A stretch of DNA of 64,000 nt from Corynebacterium jeikeium (GCF_000738265.1 NZ_JFCQ01000029.1:186001-250000), one strand, 5' to 3'. Counted from the stretch's first letter, positions 1-9,576 are shown. Notes: generated by a model not told the origin, from the sequence alone. Made by a program: numbers and translations.

Positions 1-1161
1 GAAGATGCAGTCGCCCGGCTTCGCGCCGACGTGCTCGGCGATGCCTGCGCGCTCTTCGGCGGTGATGTTCTTGGCCACCGGGCCGGACAGCTCGCCGTCC
101 TCGCCCACCAGGATGTAAGCCAGGCCCTTAGCGCCGCGCTGCTTGGCCCATTCCTGCCACGCATCCAGCTGACGACGGGGCTGATCGGCGCCGCCTTCCA
201 TCACAACAGCACCGACGTACTCGTTCTGGAACACGCGGAACGTGGTGTCCTTGAAGAACTCGGTGCACTCGGTGATCTGGATGTCGAAGCGCAGATCCGG
301 CTTGTCGGAGCCGTAGTACTTCATCGCATCGGCGTAAGTCATGCGCGGGATTGGGGTGGAGATCTCGTAGCCGATCTCCTTCCAGATAGCCACCAGGATT
401 TCCTCGGCCAGGGAGATCACGTCTTCCTGGTCGACGAACGACATCTCGACGTCCAGCTGAGTGAACTCCGGCTGACGGTCGGCGCGGAAGTCCTCGTCGC
501 GGTAGCAGCGGGCGATCTGGTAGTAGCGCTCCATGCCAGCCACCATCAGCAGCTGCTTGAACAGCTGCGGAGACTGTGGCAGGGCGTAGAAGGTGCCCGG
601 GCGCAGACGCGCCGGCACCAGGAAGTCACGAGCGCCCTCCGGGGTGGAGCGCGTCAGCGTCGGGGTCTCGATCTCCGTGAAGTCGTGGTTGGCCAGCACA
701 CCGCGGGCAGCCTGGTTAACCCGGGAGCGCAGGCGCAGCGCATCGCCCTGGGTCTTGCGGCGCAAGTCCAGGTAGCGGTACTTCAGACGAGTCTCCTCGC
801 CCACCTCACCAGAGGACGAGGGATCGTCGATCTGGAACGGCAGCGCCGCAGCCGCGTTCAAAACCTCGAGCTCGGAGACGTTAACCTCGATGCCGCCGGA
901 AGCCAGGTTCGGGTTCTCCGACCCCTCCGGGCGAGCCTCCACCACACCGGTGACCTTGAGGCAGTACTCGCTGCGCAGGTCGTGTGCGCGCTCGGCTACC
1001 TCGGACTCACGGAAGACGACCTGTGCCACGCCAGTGCGGTCGCGCAGATCGATGAAAATGACGCCACCGTGGTCGCGTCGGCGACCAACCCATCCGGTCA
1101 GGGTCACTTCATCGCCGATATTTTCTGGGCGCAGCTCGCCCGCAAGGTGTGTGCGCAGCAC
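1..1161 (-). CDS. aspS: Aspartyl-tRNA synthetase (partial, C-terminal part outside window)
   Basis: Class II aminoacyl-tRNA synthetase that loads aspartate onto tRNA-Asp in the cytosol. The 387 visible codons hold the N-terminal OB-fold anticodon-binding domain (about residues 1-105, with [12 protein letters not shown]), class II motif 1 around [16 protein letters not shown], and motif 2 ([16 protein letters not shown]), then the start of the bacterial GAD insertion. Motif 3 and the C terminus lie beyond the left edge. The start is GTG (1159-1161), read [15 protein letters not shown], with AGGAAGG about 12 nt upstream. It is divergent from the zinc peptidase gene. Actinobacterial AspRS can be non-discriminating (also charging tRNA-Asn); nothing visible here settles that. 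Confidence 0.95.
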   Translation of the reverse strand, partial: MLRTHLAGELRPENIGDEVTLTGWVGRRRDHGGVIFIDLRDRTGVAQVVFRESEVAERAHDLRSEYCLKVTGVVEARPEGSENPNLASGGIEVNVSELEVLNAAAALPFQIDDPSSSGEVGEETRLKYRYLDLRRKTQGDALRLRSRVNQAARGVLANHDFTEIETPTLTRSTPEGARDFLVPARLRPGTFYALPQSPQLFKQLLMVAGMERYYQIARCYRDEDFRADRQPEFTQLDVEMSFVDQEDVISLAEEILVAIWKEIGYEISTPIPRMTYADAMKYYGSDKPDLRFDIQITECTEFFKDTTFRVFQNEYVGAVVMEGGADQPRRQLDAWQEWAKQRGAKGLAYILVGEDGELSGPVAKNITAEERAGIAEHVGAKPGDCIF

Positions 1162-1286
1162 GTTCCTATAAGTCCTTCCTCGTATTAAGCTCTCTAGCTT
1201 TCAGCTTTTCTAGCCTTTATCGACCTTATAGCCTACCTTGTCCCCATAGAGCTGTATATGGTGCCCGGGTATGGCACGATTCACCT

Positions 1287-2246
1287 GTGACTTTTAACAA
1301 CAATCTGAACAATTATTCCGACCGTGGACAGCGCGGAGGCACCGGCTCCGGCGGAGGCGGTTTCGGCCTCGGGGGCGGGGGTGGCAACCAAGGTGGGGGC
1401 GGCGGCCTGTTTACCGGCCTACTTTTTGGCGCCCTCGCCCGCCGCTTCGGCATTCCGGGAATCATCGTTGCCGCCATTCTGGTGTTCCTCTTTAACGGTG
1501 GACTCGGAATGTTGGGTGGAAACAATGCCTCCGACCAGCGTGCGGGCGTCAGTAATAGTAGGCAGGGTGAAGGCTTCGAGCACTGCAAGACCGCCGATGA
1601 CGCGAATAAGCACGACGACTGCCGAATCCTGGCGACCGCGACTTCCGTCGACGATTTCTGGGGCCGAGCACTTCCCGAGGAAGCCGGGATCGATTACACC
1701 AAGCCGGGGCTTGTGATTGCCGAAGGCCAAACCAGTACCAGGTGCGGATCGGCAAACCTCGCCAACACCGGGCCTTTCTACTGCCCGGGCGACGAGACGG
1801 TGTACATGTCCACGCCCTTCTTTAAGGAGCTAAAACAGATGGGCGGTTCCGATGGACCGTTCGCACAGATGTACGTCACTGCCCACGAGTTCGGCCACCA
1901 CATTCAGCAGCTGGAAGGGAACCTGGGGCTAAGCGACTACGACAATCCAGGCGAGGACTCCAATGCGGTGAAAATGGAAGTCCAAGCCGACTGCTACGCC
2001 GGCGTGTGGGCCCAGAACGCAGATAAGGGCGAGGGAGCTCTCTTGGAGCCCCTCACCCAGGAGCAGGTCGAGCAGGCAATTAAGACCGCCCGTGCCATTG
2101 GTGATGACGCCATCCAGTCCAGCGCCGGGCAGGAAGTTAACCCTGACAAATGGACCCACGGATCCTCAAAGATGCGCGTGGAATGGTTCATGCGCGGCTA
2201 CCAGGGCGGCACCATGAAGTCCTGCCACCAGGACTTCCAGCGCTAG
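1287..2246 (+). CDS. YpfJ-type membrane-anchored neutral zinc metallopeptidase
   Basis: Predicted zinc metallopeptidase of the YpfJ/Zn_peptidase family, 319 aa. Residues about 10-50 are glycine-rich, followed by one hydrophobic segment (GIPGIIVAAILVFLF), so the protein is probably membrane-anchored with its catalytic domain outside. The signature is HEFGHHIQ (His, Glu, His zinc/catalytic residues), with a downstream MEVQADCYAGVWA segment that supplies the third ligand region typical of the family. Several Cys residues in the ectodomain suggest disulfides. The GTG at 1287 (V-T-F-N-N-N) is chosen because upstream in-frame sequence is not protein-like; no good ribosome site precedes it. The substrate is unknown. 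Confidence 0.85.
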   Translation: MTFNNNLNNYSDRGQRGGTGSGGGGFGLGGGGGNQGGGGGLFTGLLFGALARRFGIPGIIVAAILVFLFNGGLGMLGGNNASDQRAGVSNSRQGEGFEHCKTADDANKHDDCRILATATSVDDFWGRALPEEAGIDYTKPGLVIAEGQTSTRCGSANLANTGPFYCPGDETVYMSTPFFKELKQMGGSDGPFAQMYVTAHEFGHHIQQLEGNLGLSDYDNPGEDSNAVKMEVQADCYAGVWAQNADKGEGALLEPLTQEQVEQAIKTARAIGDDAIQSSAGQEVNPDKWTHGSSKMRVEWFMRGYQGGTMKSCHQDFQR

Positions 2247-2275
2247 TCGCCCGGGTTTGCCGCTAGTCCCCGTGG

Positions 2276-5062
2276 TTAGCGTTGCGGCGGCAGAAACGGG
2301 CGCAGCCAATTCGGAACCATGTGAGCCGGAATCAGGTGGTTGACCCAACCCCACAGACCCGCCCCCACGGTGCCCAGTGCGATGACGCCCAGCATGATCG
2401 TGGTGATGATGCCCGCCTTCGACGAGCCGTCGAGACCCGGCTTGGAGCTATCGGAGGAACCAGAGGATCCACCCGGCTTGTCAGGGTTACCGGGTTCGCC
2501 CGGCTTGTCAGGGCTACCGGGTTCGCCCGGCTTCCCCGGTTCCGCACCCGGTGCGTTAAAACCGACCTTGATCGGATCGTGGTCCGACGCGCGGAACACG
2601 TTCTGCTCATAGAAATCAACCACGTTGTTGTTGCGACGAGAGTACTCGAACGCAACGGACTCGTCAGCGTTAATGTCCCACACGTCAGCGCCGGTGGTCA
2701 ACTTCGTAGCCTTTTCATTCGCCAGCACGTGATCCAGCGAGCCGACACGGCCGCCAAACTGGTAAGAATGACCCGCTTTGTACTTACCCTCCAGGTTGGT
2801 AAAGCCAGCCTCTTCGATGATGCGGATGGCATCTTCCTTGGCGTAGGCATTGAAGTCGCCCAGTACGAACTGCGGCTTGTCCTTCAGATCAGCGTCCTCG
2901 GCCAGCCACTTGACCAACTGGCGGGACATCTCGGCGCGCAGGCGCGCGTTGTTGCCCTGGCCGTCGCCGGTATCCGCGTCACCATTCGCCACGCTGCCCT
3001 TGGACTTGTAGTGGTTGACCACGGCCACGAAGGCCTGATCATCCTTCGCGCCCTTGTTCTTAAACTGCTGTGCGAGGGGCTGGCGCGCAATCCCGTTGAA
3101 AGCCTCAACGTCGAGGATCTTGGACTCCCCGACCGGCTCCACCTTGTCCGGCTGGTAGATGAATGCCGTGCGGATAGCGTCCTCGTTCGCCGCAACCTTT
3201 GCCGGACTCGGCACGTACTGCCAGTTGCCACCTTTGCCGTTGAGTTCACCGACCAGGTGCTTCAGCGCCACGTCGCGATCCTTGCCGAAAGTCGCGGAGT
3301 TCTGAATCTCCTCCAGCGCCAGGACGGAAACATCCAGGGTGTTGATGGCCTTCACGATCTTGGCCTGCTGATCCTTGAACGCCTGCTCGGTGAACGCACC
3401 GCGGACGTCACAGTTGTTAGCAGTGACCGGGTTGCCCTCGCGGTCCTTGTAGGAACCACAGCCGTCAGTGTTCTGACCCAGATCCGTGAAGTAGTTCAGC
3501 ACGTTGAAGCTGGCGATGGAGTGGCTACCGCCGACTTCCTGCGGGCCGTTTTCCTCTGCCGGGCGCGAGTCCTCCCAGGTGATCGGCAGATCACCACGAG
3601 CAGTATCGCCCGTGATCTGGCTGGCGGGCTGCAGCGACCACTTCTTGAAGTTGTAGGACAAAACGGTGGGCTGGGCGAAGCTGACCTTGTCGCCAGTGCG
3701 CAGGGACCTGATTCCCTCGGCGGTCTTCAAGTACGGCTGAGGGGTGTTTTGGGCATTCTTGTTGCGGAGGTAGTCCAGCGAAGAGCCGTCATCCAGGGTA
3801 ACGACGCGCTTGGCATTGCCGGCCTCGTAAGCCTGAGCTTCCGCACCTGGGGCAACCACGGACGTCGCCTGGTACAGGGGCTCGTTGCCTTCCACCAGAT
3901 CCACCGATCCGTACTGGTTCAGGCTGTAGTTGTTAGTGACCGTGTAGGTGGCGCTGGGCTGGAACAGCATGTGCTCGTTGGCCTCGCGGGTCTCCTCATC
4001 CAGCGGAATGGCGTCCTTAATCGGCTCCGGCTTGTCGCCACAGTCTTCAGTCGGGTTCGTCGACTCGGTGTACTTGGCATAACCGATCTGCGTGGAGTCG
4101 AAGTGCTCACCGACCTTGCCGGTAACCACGACGCACTTGCCGAGATCCGCCGGGGTGCCACCCTTCCCGGTGTAGACAAACACGGCCTGGGAAGCCTCCC
4201 CCGGCTTACGCAGCTGCGCCTTGCCGCCCTCCTGGATAACGAAGCCGTCGAAGCCGCCGTTCGGGTAGCTGGCGGTAACCCAGCCTGCGGTTTTAACCTG
4301 CTTATCCACCAGCGGGGACTTCGCGCCTGTGCCCTGAATGTCAGAGATCTTGTGCTGCTCCCCCTCGCCCGGCTGGGCCGGATCCTTGGGATCAGTTGGG
4401 TCGGTAGGCTTCTCCGGCTGCTCGGGAGCCTTTGCGTTCGGGTCGAGCGCATCGCCACCGCTGAAGCGCGGTTTCGGCTCACCGACGGAGAAGTCCACAC
4501 TGTTGTCGTCAGTGTCCTTGCCTTCGGCCGAACGCGCCGCCGCCTTTGCGCTACCCAAGGCGCCGGTTCCGGAAGCCTCCTTCACCTGCGTTTTGCCGTA
4601 GCCCACGATGTCGATCGCGGGGGTACCGGCGGCCCACACATCGGAAGAGTTGGTCAATACGACGGTGCCGTTGGTACCGCCCATGGCCAGGTCGCCACTG
4701 GTGGCGTCAGCAACAAATTCCTGGGTACCGCCGTTACCCGCAGCGCCCTTGATCAGATAGAACGACTTCGGCTGGATGGTGCCGGACAGGGCCACAGGCT
4801 TGCCGTTGTTGTTGCCGCTGGCGACGAGGTACTGCACGGTCCAGCCGTCAAGGCTGATCGGCTTGTCGGTGGGGTTGAACAGCTCAACATAATCGTTCTT
4901 AAGCGTCGCGCCCGAGTTGCCGCCGCCACCATACACTGCGCTGATGACGACCTTATCGCCAGCCGGGGTAGCCACGGCAGTTGGGACGGTGAGGACGTTG
5001 GCTCCTAGAGCCAGCGCGCTGAAGGTGGCGACAGAGGTGATGGTCTTGAAACGTGCCTTCAT
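2276..5062 (-). CDS. Secreted, membrane-anchored ExeM/NucH-type endonuclease (LTD + OB + EEP domains)
   Basis: Large exported nuclease, 928 aa. Order: signal peptide (about 1-31, ending AVATPAG); lamin-tail domain (about 35-150; NDYVELFNPTDKPISLDGW); acidic Pro/Asp linker; an OB-like nuclease-associated domain (about 240-345); endonuclease/exonuclease/phosphatase domain (about 515-850) with FNVLNYF, LEEIQN, VVNHYKSKG, VLGDFNAY, SLDHVLA and ASDHDP, the metal and catalytic signatures; a PGKPGEPG linker; one transmembrane helix and a Trp/Pro-rich tail (PNWLRPFLPPQR). Family knowledge: such nucleases degrade extracellular DNA, and C. glutamicum nucH is in the phosphate-starvation regulon. It lies downstream of the 5'-nucleotidase, matching stepwise release of phosphate from DNA. 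Start ATG at 5060-5062. Confidence 0.88.
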   Translation of the reverse strand: MKARFKTITSVATFSALALGANVLTVPTAVATPAGDKVVISAVYGGGGNSGATLKNDYVELFNPTDKPISLDGWTVQYLVASGNNNGKPVALSGTIQPKSFYLIKGAAGNGGTQEFVADATSGDLAMGGTNGTVVLTNSSDVWAAGTPAIDIVGYGKTQVKEASGTGALGSAKAAARSAEGKDTDDNSVDFSVGEPKPRFSGGDALDPNAKAPEQPEKPTDPTDPKDPAQPGEGEQHKISDIQGTGAKSPLVDKQVKTAGWVTASYPNGGFDGFVIQEGGKAQLRKPGEASQAVFVYTGKGGTPADLGKCVVVTGKVGEHFDSTQIGYAKYTESTNPTEDCGDKPEPIKDAIPLDEETREANEHMLFQPSATYTVTNNYSLNQYGSVDLVEGNEPLYQATSVVAPGAEAQAYEAGNAKRVVTLDDGSSLDYLRNKNAQNTPQPYLKTAEGIRSLRTGDKVSFAQPTVLSYNFKKWSLQPASQITGDTARGDLPITWEDSRPAEENGPQEVGGSHSIASFNVLNYFTDLGQNTDGCGSYKDREGNPVTANNCDVRGAFTEQAFKDQQAKIVKAINTLDVSVLALEEIQNSATFGKDRDVALKHLVGELNGKGGNWQYVPSPAKVAANEDAIRTAFIYQPDKVEPVGESKILDVEAFNGIARQPLAQQFKNKGAKDDQAFVAVVNHYKSKGSVANGDADTGDGQGNNARLRAEMSRQLVKWLAEDADLKDKPQFVLGDFNAYAKEDAIRIIEEAGFTNLEGKYKAGHSYQFGGRVGSLDHVLANEKATKLTTGADVWDINADESVAFEYSRRNNNVVDFYEQNVFRASDHDPIKVGFNAPGAEPGKPGEPGSPDKPGEPGNPDKPGGSSGSSDSSKPGLDGSSKAGIITTIMLGVIALGTVGAGLWGWVNHLIPAHMVPNWLRPFLPPQR

Positions 5063-5091
5063 GATTCTAAAGTCTGCTTTCTAGTAGAAGA

Positions 5092-5118
5092 TAGCTCCCG
5101 CTGGTGAGGCGGGAGCTA
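5092..5118 (-). terminator. Perfect 10-bp hairpin between 5'-nucleotidase and nuclease
   Basis: TAGCTCCCGC (5092-5101) pairs perfectly with GCGGGAGCTA (5109-5118) around a 7-nt loop. On the transcribed minus strand it is followed by TCTTCTACTAG, which is only moderately U-rich. It could be a partial terminator or an mRNA-stabilising hairpin that sets the ratio of the two enzymes. Confidence 0.6.
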
Positions 5119-5147
5119 GAGGTGGTTGAGGTGCTGATTACAGTGAC

Positions 5148-7310
5148 CTAGATGTGGAGCATGTTGCGCGCCCACTGCGGCAGCATGTCGCGCGCCCACT
5201 GCGGCAGGATGTGGGTCGGGATGCCACCGTGGTTCTGTACCCAAGCGATGGCAGTTGCGCCACCGATGATCACGGCGAGGATGCCAATCACTGCAGCGAT
5301 GATGCCGCCCTCGGAGGAACCAGACAGAGAGCCATCCGTGCCCGGCTGCTCGTCGCCTTCGCCCGGCTGCTCGACGCCGCACTCCTTGTTGCCTTCGACG
5401 GCGACCGGGTAGTTGAGCTCGCTGCCGGCATCCGTGGTGATCTGCAGGAAGCCTGCTTCCTGCGGAACCGTCAGATTGACGGTTGCCTTGCCGGTCTCGT
5501 CGTGATCATCGGTGATGGTGTTATCCATCTTGCTGTTAGCCTCGGCACCCTCGATAGCGGTCTTGCCATCGCACTTCAAGAACTTGGCGGTCGCCGTGGT
5601 CGGCTTATCCTCCTTGCCGGTGTAAGCCAGAGAGCTGAGGTTGACGGTGACGTCCTTCTTCGGCGCCAGCACGCTACCGCGCAGGGCCTCATCGGAAACC
5701 TTTGCTTCATCCACGGCCGCGCCGGACAGCTGCACGCCGACGGACGTCTGGTTCGGGCGGATGGAGATATCCGAGTTGTCCTTCAAGTAGCGGTTGAACG
5801 CATCGATGTCGATCTGGCCTGCGTCCTGGAACTCGCCACCCTTGAAAGCTTCGAAGCCATCGCCACCGTTTAGCAGGAAGCTGGACCCGGCCACGCGGTA
5901 CTTCTTGCTCGGATCAAGGGGCTTGCCATCGACGGTGACGTAGGTGATGCGCTTACCCTGCTCTGCATCGGGGTTGTAGGCGTACTGCACGTTCTTGGAC
6001 AAGCCCAACGCCAGCATTGCGCGCTCCCCGCCCGGCTTCCACTGCTGTTCGAGAGCCTGCTTCAGCTGCTCACCAGTGATCTCCACAACACCCAGGGAGT
6101 TGCCGAAGGGCTGCACCAAGAATGCCTCTGCGAAGGTCACCTCGCCGGAGGCCAGATCCTCGCGCACGCCACCGGCGTTCATCACTCCCAGGTCGGCCTT
6201 CAGGTCGGTCAGCTCGTTCACGCCGTACAGGGTGGCATCCGCGATCATCGAGTTGAGAGAGGATTCGGTGCCGCGGTTGCTGCCGAGGTCACCGTCGCCG
6301 TTGGCGCCACGGTAGAAGTCGTTCTTCAGGTTGGTAACTACCTTCTCGCCCTCGGTCTTCGCCGCGTCCTTAGCAGCTGCAACGATCTTCGCCACCTCGG
6401 CGTCCGGGGTTGCTCCGCAGCGATCCATCATGTCCTTAGCCGAACGGTTGACAGCGGTAACGGACACGACCTTCTTAGCTGCCTTGTCGTAGACGATGTC
6501 GATATCCGCCAGGTCCATGCCGTAGTTGGCGGGCTGCACCAGCACCGGCTTACCGTCCAGCTTTCGCAGTACGTGGGTGTGACCGGCGATCACTGCGTCC
6601 ACATCGCCGGAGAACTCTTTGTTATCCATGCCCTCGTGCACCAGTCCCACGATGACGTCGGCCTCGCCGCTGTCCTTCAGACGCTTTGCCTCAGCGTTGG
6701 TGGCGGCCACCGGGTCGGTAAAGCTGATGCCCTTGATGCCGTCCGGGGACACCAGGGTTGAGGTCGTGTCGGTGACGGTACCAACGTATCCGATCTTCAC
6801 GCCGTCCTTTTCGATGACCTTGGACGGCGCCATCTCTGCACCCTTGACGTTCGCGCCGAGGTAAGGGAACTTCGCAAGCTTGTCGCCGTTAACACCTACG
6901 CGATCCTTCAGGTCTGACCAACCCTTATCGAACTCGTGGTTACCCACGGCGGAAGCCTCCAGCCCCATCTGGTTCAGCGCCTCGATCGTCGGCTTGTCCT
7001 TCAGGATGGAGGATTCGAACGGGGAGCCACCGATGTTGTCGCCTGCGGATACGAAGCTGGTGTTCGGGTTCTCTTCGCGCTCCTTGTTGACGTAGCAGGC
7101 CATCACGGCCGCGCCGGGCTCCTTGATGTTGCCGTTGCGGTCCTTGGCCTGGGACAGGTGGCCGTGGAAGTCGGTAACGCCGATGATGTTAAGGCTAACC
7201 TGGTCAGCCTCAGCGGCGTATGCAGGGACGTTCAGGCCCGCGAGAGCCAGGGTTGGTGCCATGGCGAAGGTCATCACGGCACGGGAACTGCGGCGAGACA
7301 GCTTGAACAC
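5148..7310 (-). CDS. Wall-associated 5'-nucleotidase / UshA-type metallophosphatase
   Basis: Exported 5'-nucleotidase, 720 aa, hydrolysing extracellular nucleotides to nucleoside and phosphate. After a signal peptide (about 1-33, ending PAYAAEA) comes the metallophosphatase domain with GVTDFHGHL, SAGDNIGGS, GNHEFDKG and AGHTH (dimetal ligands), then the 5'-nucleotidase C-terminal domain (about 350-530; FLLNGGDGFEAF). A further domain, a Gly/Ser linker, a transmembrane helix (IIAAVIGILAVIIGG) and a tail with a duplicated LPQWAR octapeptide follow. Start: GTG at 7308-7310, chosen over an upstream TTG (7341-7343) because GAGGAGA lies 9 nt before it. Probably paired with the downstream nuclease in phosphate scavenging; C. 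glutamicum ushA is phosphate-regulated. Confidence 0.9.
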   Translation of the reverse strand: MFKLSRRSSRAVMTFAMAPTLALAGLNVPAYAAEADQVSLNIIGVTDFHGHLSQAKDRNGNIKEPGAAVMACYVNKEREENPNTSFVSAGDNIGGSPFESSILKDKPTIEALNQMGLEASAVGNHEFDKGWSDLKDRVGVNGDKLAKFPYLGANVKGAEMAPSKVIEKDGVKIGYVGTVTDTTSTLVSPDGIKGISFTDPVAATNAEAKRLKDSGEADVIVGLVHEGMDNKEFSGDVDAVIAGHTHVLRKLDGKPVLVQPANYGMDLADIDIVYDKAAKKVVSVTAVNRSAKDMMDRCGATPDAEVAKIVAAAKDAAKTEGEKVVTNLKNDFYRGANGDGDLGSNRGTESSLNSMIADATLYGVNELTDLKADLGVMNAGGVREDLASGEVTFAEAFLVQPFGNSLGVVEITGEQLKQALEQQWKPGGERAMLALGLSKNVQYAYNPDAEQGKRITYVTVDGKPLDPSKKYRVAGSSFLLNGGDGFEAFKGGEFQDAGQIDIDAFNRYLKDNSDISIRPNQTSVGVQLSGAAVDEAKVSDEALRGSVLAPKKDVTVNLSSLAYTGKEDKPTTATAKFLKCDGKTAIEGAEANSKMDNTITDDHDETGKATVNLTVPQEAGFLQITTDAGSELNYPVAVEGNKECGVEQPGEGDEQPGTDGSLSGSSEGGIIAAVIGILAVIIGGATAIAWVQNHGGIPTHILPQWARDMLPQWARNMLHI
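5166..5213. repeat. Tandem 24-bp repeat encoding LPQWAR(D/N)M twice
   Basis: Two near-identical 24-bp units lie at the 3' end of the 5'-nucleotidase gene. They encode LPQWARDM then LPQWARNM, two turns each of an amphipathic Trp/Arg helix just after the transmembrane segment. Confidence 0.85.
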
Positions 7311-7447
7311 TTTGGGTTTCTCCTCGTTGAAACGAATCTTCAAAAGTTGCGCAAGAAAGACGTGCTACAACGAAGGAGAGCTAACCACCGTTACCTGCTT
7401 CTGTCCGCGCAACCCTTTGCGCAAATCCCCCCGTGACCAGGCAATTC

Positions 7448-7477
7448 ATATAATGTAACGAAAGTATTAAACTTCAA
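7448..7477 (-). promoter_or_regulatory. Candidate promoter of the 5'-nucleotidase gene
   Basis: On the minus strand TTGAAG (7472-7477) and TTATAT (7448-7453) are separated by 18 bp, a plausible housekeeping promoter. The leader to the GTG is about 130 nt and AT-rich near the promoter. No operator could be identified with confidence. Confidence 0.5.
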
Positions 7478-7490
7478 TTCACCAAAAATA

Positions 7491-7514
7491 CCCCCGTGCG
7501 GTGTGACACGGGGG
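7491..7514 (-). terminator. Rho-independent terminator after hisS
   Basis: CCCCCGTG and CACGGGGG form a perfect 8-bp stem with an 8-nt loop. On the minus strand it is followed by TATTTTTGG. It lies about 50 nt after the hisS stop, between hisS and the 5'-nucleotidase promoter. Confidence 0.85.
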
Positions 7515-7562
7515 CAAGGATGTGACGAGTGTTGCTTAGGGCTCGTGACTTGCGGAGCCTCT

Positions 7563-8867
7563 CTAAGCCTCGGCCGTCTTTTCCTCCAGCAGCTCCACTA
7601 CCGCTGCCAGATCAATCTGCTGCTGTTCGTGCGCCGCCAGATCCTTGACCGTCACTGTTCCCTCGGCCAGCTCCTTATCACCGAGCACTAGAGCGTACAG
7701 CGCACCTGCGCGGTCGGCGCCCTTCATCGCCCCCTTCAGACCGCGGTCGCCGTAGGACATGTCGGCGGAAATACCGCGGCCACGCAGGTCGTTGACGATA
7801 CTCACCATGCGGCGCTTGGCCTCTGCGCCCAGTGCCACGCCGTAGACATCAACCCTTCTTCCTGTGGACGCCTTCTTCTCCTCCGCTTCCAGCGCCAGCA
7901 AGGCTCGGTCAACTCCCAAGCCGAAGCCGATTCCAGAAAGGTCCTGCCCGCCCAGCTGCGCCATCAAGCCGTCGTAGCGGCCACCGCCACCGATTCCAGA
8001 CTGCGCTCCCAGGCCGTCGTGAACGAATTCGAAGCAGGTCTTGGTGTAGTAGTCCAGGCCGCGCACCATCCGGGGGTTGATGGTGTAGCCAACGCCTAGG
8101 TCATCCAGCAGGCCAGTCACGGTCTCAAAGTGCTCGCGGGAAGAATCGCTGAGGTGATCCAGAATCAAAGGTGCCTCGGCCAGCATCTCCTGCATTTCAG
8201 GCCGCTTGTCGTCCAGGACCCGCAGCGGGTTCAGCTGCGCGCGACGCTGGGTTTCCTCATCCAGCGGCAAGGTAGCCAGGAAGTCCTGGAGTTTCTGGCG
8301 GTAGGCAGGGCGATCCTCCCAATCGCCCAGGCTGGTCAGTTCCAAGCGGAAGCCGTTCAGACCAATGGAGGTAAAACAGCGGTGTGCCAGCGCGATGACC
8401 TCGGCATCCAGCGCGGGATCGTCCACGCCGATGGCCTCCACACCAACCTGCTGGAGCTGGCGGTAGCGCCCCGCCTGAGGGCGCTCGTAGCGGAAGAACG
8501 GACCGTTGTAGACCAACTTGACCGGCAGCTGCCCTCGGTCCAGGTTGTGTTCAATGACGGATCGCATGACGCCCGCCGTTCCCTCCGGCCGCAACGTCAC
8601 CGAACGCCCACCTCGGTCTGCGAAGGTGTACATTTCCTTCGACACGACGTCCGTCGACTCGCCCACACCACGGGCAAACAGTGAGGTCTCCTCGAAGATC
8701 GGCAGCTCCACGTGCTCGTAGCCCGCGGCATGCGCAGCACTGGTAAAGGCATCCTTGACCGCCTTAAACTCCGCGGATGTCGGCGGCACGTAGTCCGGCA
8801 CACCCTTGGGCGCGCTCAGCGCGGTGAACTTCTGGGCCTTCTGTTGCTTCTTGTCGCTCTCAGTCAC
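7563..8867 (-). CDS. hisS: Histidyl-tRNA synthetase
   Basis: Class II synthetase charging tRNA-His, 434 aa, the normal length. Visible signatures: motif 1 region (GVPDYVPP at about residue 20), [11 protein letters not shown], motif 2 ([13 protein letters not shown]), the HisRS-specific GGGGRYDGL, motif 3 ([15 protein letters not shown]), and a C-terminal anticodon-binding domain (about 335-434). Start GTG at 8865-8867. No ribosome site precedes it, but TACACT lies 8 nt upstream, so the message may be leaderless despite only 22 bp separating it from the upstream hydrolase gene. Confidence 0.97.
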   Translation of the reverse strand: MTESDKKQQKAQKFTALSAPKGVPDYVPPTSAEFKAVKDAFTSAAHAAGYEHVELPIFEETSLFARGVGESTDVVSKEMYTFADRGGRSVTLRPEGTAGVMRSVIEHNLDRGQLPVKLVYNGPFFRYERPQAGRYRQLQQVGVEAIGVDDPALDAEVIALAHRCFTSIGLNGFRLELTSLGDWEDRPAYRQKLQDFLATLPLDEETQRRAQLNPLRVLDDKRPEMQEMLAEAPLILDHLSDSSREHFETVTGLLDDLGVGYTINPRMVRGLDYYTKTCFEFVHDGLGAQSGIGGGGRYDGLMAQLGGQDLSGIGFGLGVDRALLALEAEEKKASTGRRVDVYGVALGAEAKRRMVSIVNDLRGRGISADMSYGDRGLKGAMKGADRAGALYALVLGDKELAEGTVTVKDLAAHEQQQIDLAAVVELLEEKTAEA

Positions 8868-8875
8868 AAAAGATC

Positions 8876-8881
8876 AGTGTA
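8876..8881 (-). promoter_or_regulatory. Candidate -10 for a leaderless hisS transcript
   Basis: TACACT on the minus strand lies 8 nt before the GTG, which places a start site at or beside the start codon. No clear -35 was seen. Confidence 0.35.
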
Positions 8882-8889
8882 CTGCACCG

Positions 8890-9576
8890 CTATTTCACTG
8901 CTGCCAGGAAGCTATTAGTGCGCTTTTCTTCCCCAATGGTGGTGTGCGGGCCATGTCCCGGCAACACGATGTCGCCGTCGGAGAAATCAGTAGTGAGCTT
9001 CTTCAGGCTCAGCATCATGTCCTCCGGCGAACAGCCCGGCAGATCTGTGCGACCTACTCCCCCGCGAAACAGTACGTCCCCACCGAAGATCAGACCATTC
9101 ACGCGGAACATCACGTGCCCCGGCGAGTGACCCGGCATGTGGTGAATCTCGAACTCCGCGCCACCGATACTGATGGAATCCCCCAGCGGGCGGATGTCCT
9201 CGATCTTCGGCATGTTGGCTACATCGAAAGGCTGCGCCAGCGGGCTGGCCGTCTGATCCATCTCCAGCATAAAGCGGTCGAGCTCGTGGACGTACACAGG
9301 CACTCCGAATGCACCTGCGTCGCGGATGTGGTCAATGTGCCCGTGGGTCAGCACGACCTTCTCCACGAAGAACTTATTCTCCTCCGCGAGCCTTTGGATA
9401 TGGGCAAAAGCACCCAGGCCAGGGTCTATAACGACCGCCGGGGAGTTTTCCCCCGAGGTGGCGTCCGAACCATCAATCACCACATAACAATTGGTTTCGA
9501 AAGGTCCGGCGGGAAAGCTCAAGATCTGGGTGCTCTCCGGAAGGTCAACGGGGCTGGGCGCGCTTTCGGTGCTCAT
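8890..9576 (-). CDS. Metallo-beta-lactamase-fold hydrolase (glyoxalase II-like)
   Basis: Cytosolic MBL-fold hydrolase of 228 aa, related to hydroxyacylglutathione hydrolases. THGHIDHIRD (about residues 76-85) is the HxHxDH zinc motif; further ligands lie in HMPGHSPGHV and GHGPHT near the C terminus. It sits immediately upstream of hisS, as does the M. tuberculosis homologue Rv2581c, so synteny supports orthology. Corynebacteria lack glutathione, so a thiol ester of mycothiol or an unrelated ester are possible substrates; this is inference. Confidence 0.85.
   Translation of the reverse strand: MSTESAPSPVDLPESTQILSFPAGPFETNCYVVIDGSDATSGENSPAVVIDPGLGAFAHIQRLAEENKFFVEKVVLTHGHIDHIRDAGAFGVPVYVHELDRFMLEMDQTASPLAQPFDVANMPKIEDIRPLGDSISIGGAEFEIHHMPGHSPGHVMFRVNGLIFGGDVLFRGGVGRTDLPGCSPEDMMLSLKKLTTDFSDGDIVLPGHGPHTTIGEEKRTNSFLAAVK

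Noticed and set aside
2282..5008. 908-codon open frame on the + strand, antisense to the nuclease gene
   Set aside because: It mirrors the real gene in high-GC DNA, has no domain, and the minus-strand reading has clear signal peptide, EEP motifs and anchor.
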